From: Oscillospiraceae bacterium
GTDB taxonomy: Bacteria > Bacillota > Clostridia > Oscillospirales > Ruminococcaceae
Assembly (NCBI GenBank): GCA_031281115.1
Contig: JAITFV010000296.1
Coordinates: 1-6,431, forward strand
DNA: 6,431 nt
Reading direction: 5' to 3'
Position 1 is the first letter of the stretch, and the number at the start of each line of letters is the position of its first letter. Shown here piece after piece: positions 5,214 to 6,431 of the stretch. The position numbers and the translations under genes were made by a program. Below the pieces are notes generated by a model. It was given only the letters and a program-made list of their open reading frames with translations, was not told the DNA's origin and searched no databases.

Positions 5214-5999
5214 ATGCTTGAAATATTCGTTGACAACGAAAACAAGACCATGACCCTTGATAATGTGCCATATGACATAGGTGTGTCCCTGCTGTCTTTT
5301 CTTGAATTAGACCCCGCAAAAAAGAACAACGAACACCCTTACAGAAAACTCTTTAAGACCGACAAAAAAACGCTCGCAGAAATACAAGCGCGATATAAAA
5401 ATATGGTTGATGGCTGTTTATTCTTGAAGCATTACGAGAAAGAAGCAAAACAAGAAACCGCTCCGATACGTGGTGGTTTTTTTGCGAACATCGAAAGATA
5501 TGCTGAACCTGTAAGACGTTTATACTACTCCGAATTAGATATGCTCCCCGAAATCTTAACTATAAGATATGAAGCAACGGAAAACCGTCTGCTTGAAGTT
5601 TTTCGTGTTACAAGTACCGCGACAGTGTGTCACGTCGAATTCATGAAAATGATACAGCACGGCTTAAATGTCCGTATGTGCCATAATTGCAACCACTTCT
5701 TTTTATCCAAAGGCGGCTACGACACAAAATACTGTGACCGCAAGCCACAAGACGAAACACGCACCTGTCAGCAAATAGGAGCAGTTAAGTCTTTTCAAGC
5801 GAAAGTCGCAGACAGTCCTATTTTAGCCGAGTACACAAAAATATACCGCCGCTTTCATGCGCGAAAACGCAACAAAAAAATAACACCCGAACAGTTTACA
5901 GCGTGGACTAAGCAAGCCGCAACTATTCGGGATAAAGCTATACAAGAAAATTTAAGCGTTGATAAATTTATAACCGAGATTGATAAAATCTTAATCTAA
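5214..5999 (+). CDS. DUF6076-like protein with a four-cysteine zinc-binding motif
   Basis: A 261-residue soluble protein of unknown function. From memory it resembles the DUF6076 proteins found in Firmicutes genomes and mobile elements; I could not check this by search. The clear feature is a probable zinc knuckle in the second half: CHNC (C156, C159), then C174 in YCDRK and C185 in RTCQQIGA, spaced CxxC-x14-C-x10-C. It resembles the treble-clef-like C-terminal motif of CGNR-type proteins, which would suggest nucleic acid binding. The C-terminus is basic (YRRFHARKRNKK, 211-222) then helical. The N-terminal half (1-150) is charged, without membrane segments or catalytic motifs I can name. It has its own perfect-consensus promoter and an AGGCGGTG site 5-7 bases before the ATG, the same motif as the integrase. 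Its tail overlaps the convergent XRE gene by 9 bases. A regulatory or host-takeover role in the element is a guess. Confidence 0.75.
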   Translation: MLEIFVDNENKTMTLDNVPYDIGVSLLSFLELDPAKKNNEHPYRKLFKTDKKTLAEIQARYKNMVDGCLFLKHYEKEAKQETAPIRGGFFANIERYAEPVRRLYYSELDMLPEILTIRYEATENRLLEVFRVTSTATVCHVEFMKMIQHGLNVRMCHNCNHFFLSKGGYDTKYCDRKPQDETRTCQQIGAVKSFQAKVADSPILAEYTKIYRRFHARKRNKKITPEQFTAWTKQAATIRDKAIQENLSVDKFITEIDKILI

Positions 6000-6347
6000 G
6001 TGCTTCAAAGCAGTACGAACTATATCAAGTACAGCTTTCTTAGTTTTTGGAGGTCTGCCGTCTATTAATTGCGAGAAGTCGTTTATAGTCTTTTGGTCTT
6101 GTGTGATATCCTCGCTCGAAAAGAGGTAAGACATAGGTATGTTCAGGACATTAACGACACCCGCAAGAGTAGTCAAGGACAATGACCTGTTCCCGCGTTC
6201 AATATGACCGATAAAAGCAGGGGTGACGTCAACAGCTTCCGCTAACTGCTCCTGCGTCATGTTTATGTTTGTCCGCGCCTGTTTAATAATATCACCGATA
6301 CGCACGTTATCGACAGTGTATGTCCTGTTAGATTTTGATGTGTTCAT
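5991..6347 (-). CDS. XRE-family (Cro/CI-type) transcriptional regulator
   Basis: A 118-residue repressor-like protein. Residues about 15-77 form an HTH_3 domain: IGDIIKQARTNINMTQEQLA (16-35), recognition-helix region VTPAFIGHIERGNRSLS (41-57), and LAGVVNVLNIPMSYLF. A short C-terminal part (about 85-118, with GRPPKTKKAVLDIV) may serve for dimerisation; there is no RecA-type cleavage/peptidase domain, so SOS cleavage of the repressor itself is unlikely. The start at 6347 has AAGGGG 9 bases upstream; a longer version from 6371 would begin inside the predicted -10 box. It lies convergent to the DUF6076-like gene with a 9-base overlap, which may allow transcriptional interference. Probably it controls the element's divergent promoters or its own; the target operator is not proven, and TTCTGTGTT is not found upstream of this gene. 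Confidence 0.88.
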   Translation of the reverse strand: MNTSKSNRTYTVDNVRIGDIIKQARTNINMTQEQLAEAVDVTPAFIGHIERGNRSLSLTTLAGVVNVLNIPMSYLFSSEDITQDQKTINDFSQLIDGRPPKTKKAVLDIVRTALKHLD

Positions 6348-6369
6348 GTTAAACAACCCCTTGTACACC

Positions 6370-6398
6370 ATTATATACTACAAAGCGTTATTTGTTTA
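6370..6398 (-). promoter_or_regulatory. Promoter of the XRE regulator gene
   Basis: Minus strand: -10 TATAAT (6375 to 6370) is a perfect match; 17 bases upstream is TAAACA (6398 to 6393), 4 of 6 to the -35 consensus. Transcription would begin near 6363, 16 bases before the ATG at 6347, consistent with the ribosome site AAGGGG. Sequence to the right, up to 6431, shows no gene. Confidence 0.5.
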
Positions 6399-6431
6399 GT
6401 CCTTTAAAGTAGCCGTGTTATGTCTTAAAGT

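Noticed and set aside
7..6407. An 11-base inverted match, TTAAAGGACTA at 7-17 and TAGTCCTTTAA at 6397-6407, near the two window ends.
   Set aside because: Short and AT-rich, with no extension on either side, and the left copy lies in host-like sequence beyond the inferred junction at about 3515. Most likely chance.

Overview
The window reads as a Gram-positive, Clostridia-like chromosome (inference). The evidence is strong AGGAGG-type ribosome sites, sigma-A type promoters with TTGACA boxes and extended -10 elements, a secreted GH25 muramidase with a simple Sec signal peptide, and a DUF6076-like gene of the kind seen in Firmicutes mobile DNA. The left part (1 to about 3510) has a moderate base composition and looks like host chromosome. 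The right part (about 3540 to 6431) is visibly more AT-rich and carries an integration module.

Left, minus strand: a shikimate kinase gene (1156-1650) and an imidazolonepropionase-like amidohydrolase gene (38-1192) overlap by 37 bases and probably form one operon, transcribed from a promoter near 1675-1703. A second, stronger promoter faces right from the same spot (1705-1733). The two -35 boxes sit back to back inside a 28-base palindrome. The rightward transcript has a leader of about 250 bases with three stem-loops and a possible 22-codon leader ORF. It then encodes a secreted protein (1993-3420) with a beta-solenoid-like repeat region followed by a GH25 lysozyme domain with all its expected acidic residues.

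Junction (3421-3624): the GH25 gene ends 12 bases from the stop codon of an open frame on the minus strand that looks like the C-terminal end of a broken host gene. Inside it is a 23-base near-palindrome with a 7-base centre, the geometry of a tyrosine-recombinase crossover site. A pair of 10-base direct repeats, which could be arm-type sites, lies between this and the integrase. I infer that this is one end of an integrated element whose other end is beyond the window.

Right, mobile module: xis-like (4806-5033) and int (3625-4788) form a minus-strand operon. A divergent, perfect-consensus promoter drives a DUF6076-like zinc-cluster gene (5214-5999). An XRE-family repressor gene (5991-6347, minus) converges on it with a 9-base tail overlap. 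The two divergent promoters share the 9-mer TTCTGTGTT inside their spacers, a candidate operator. The layout resembles the integration/lysogeny control region of a prophage, satellite or ICE. No structural, replication, conjugation or defence cargo is visible, so the element type cannot be decided here. No RNA gene or CRISPR array was seen.
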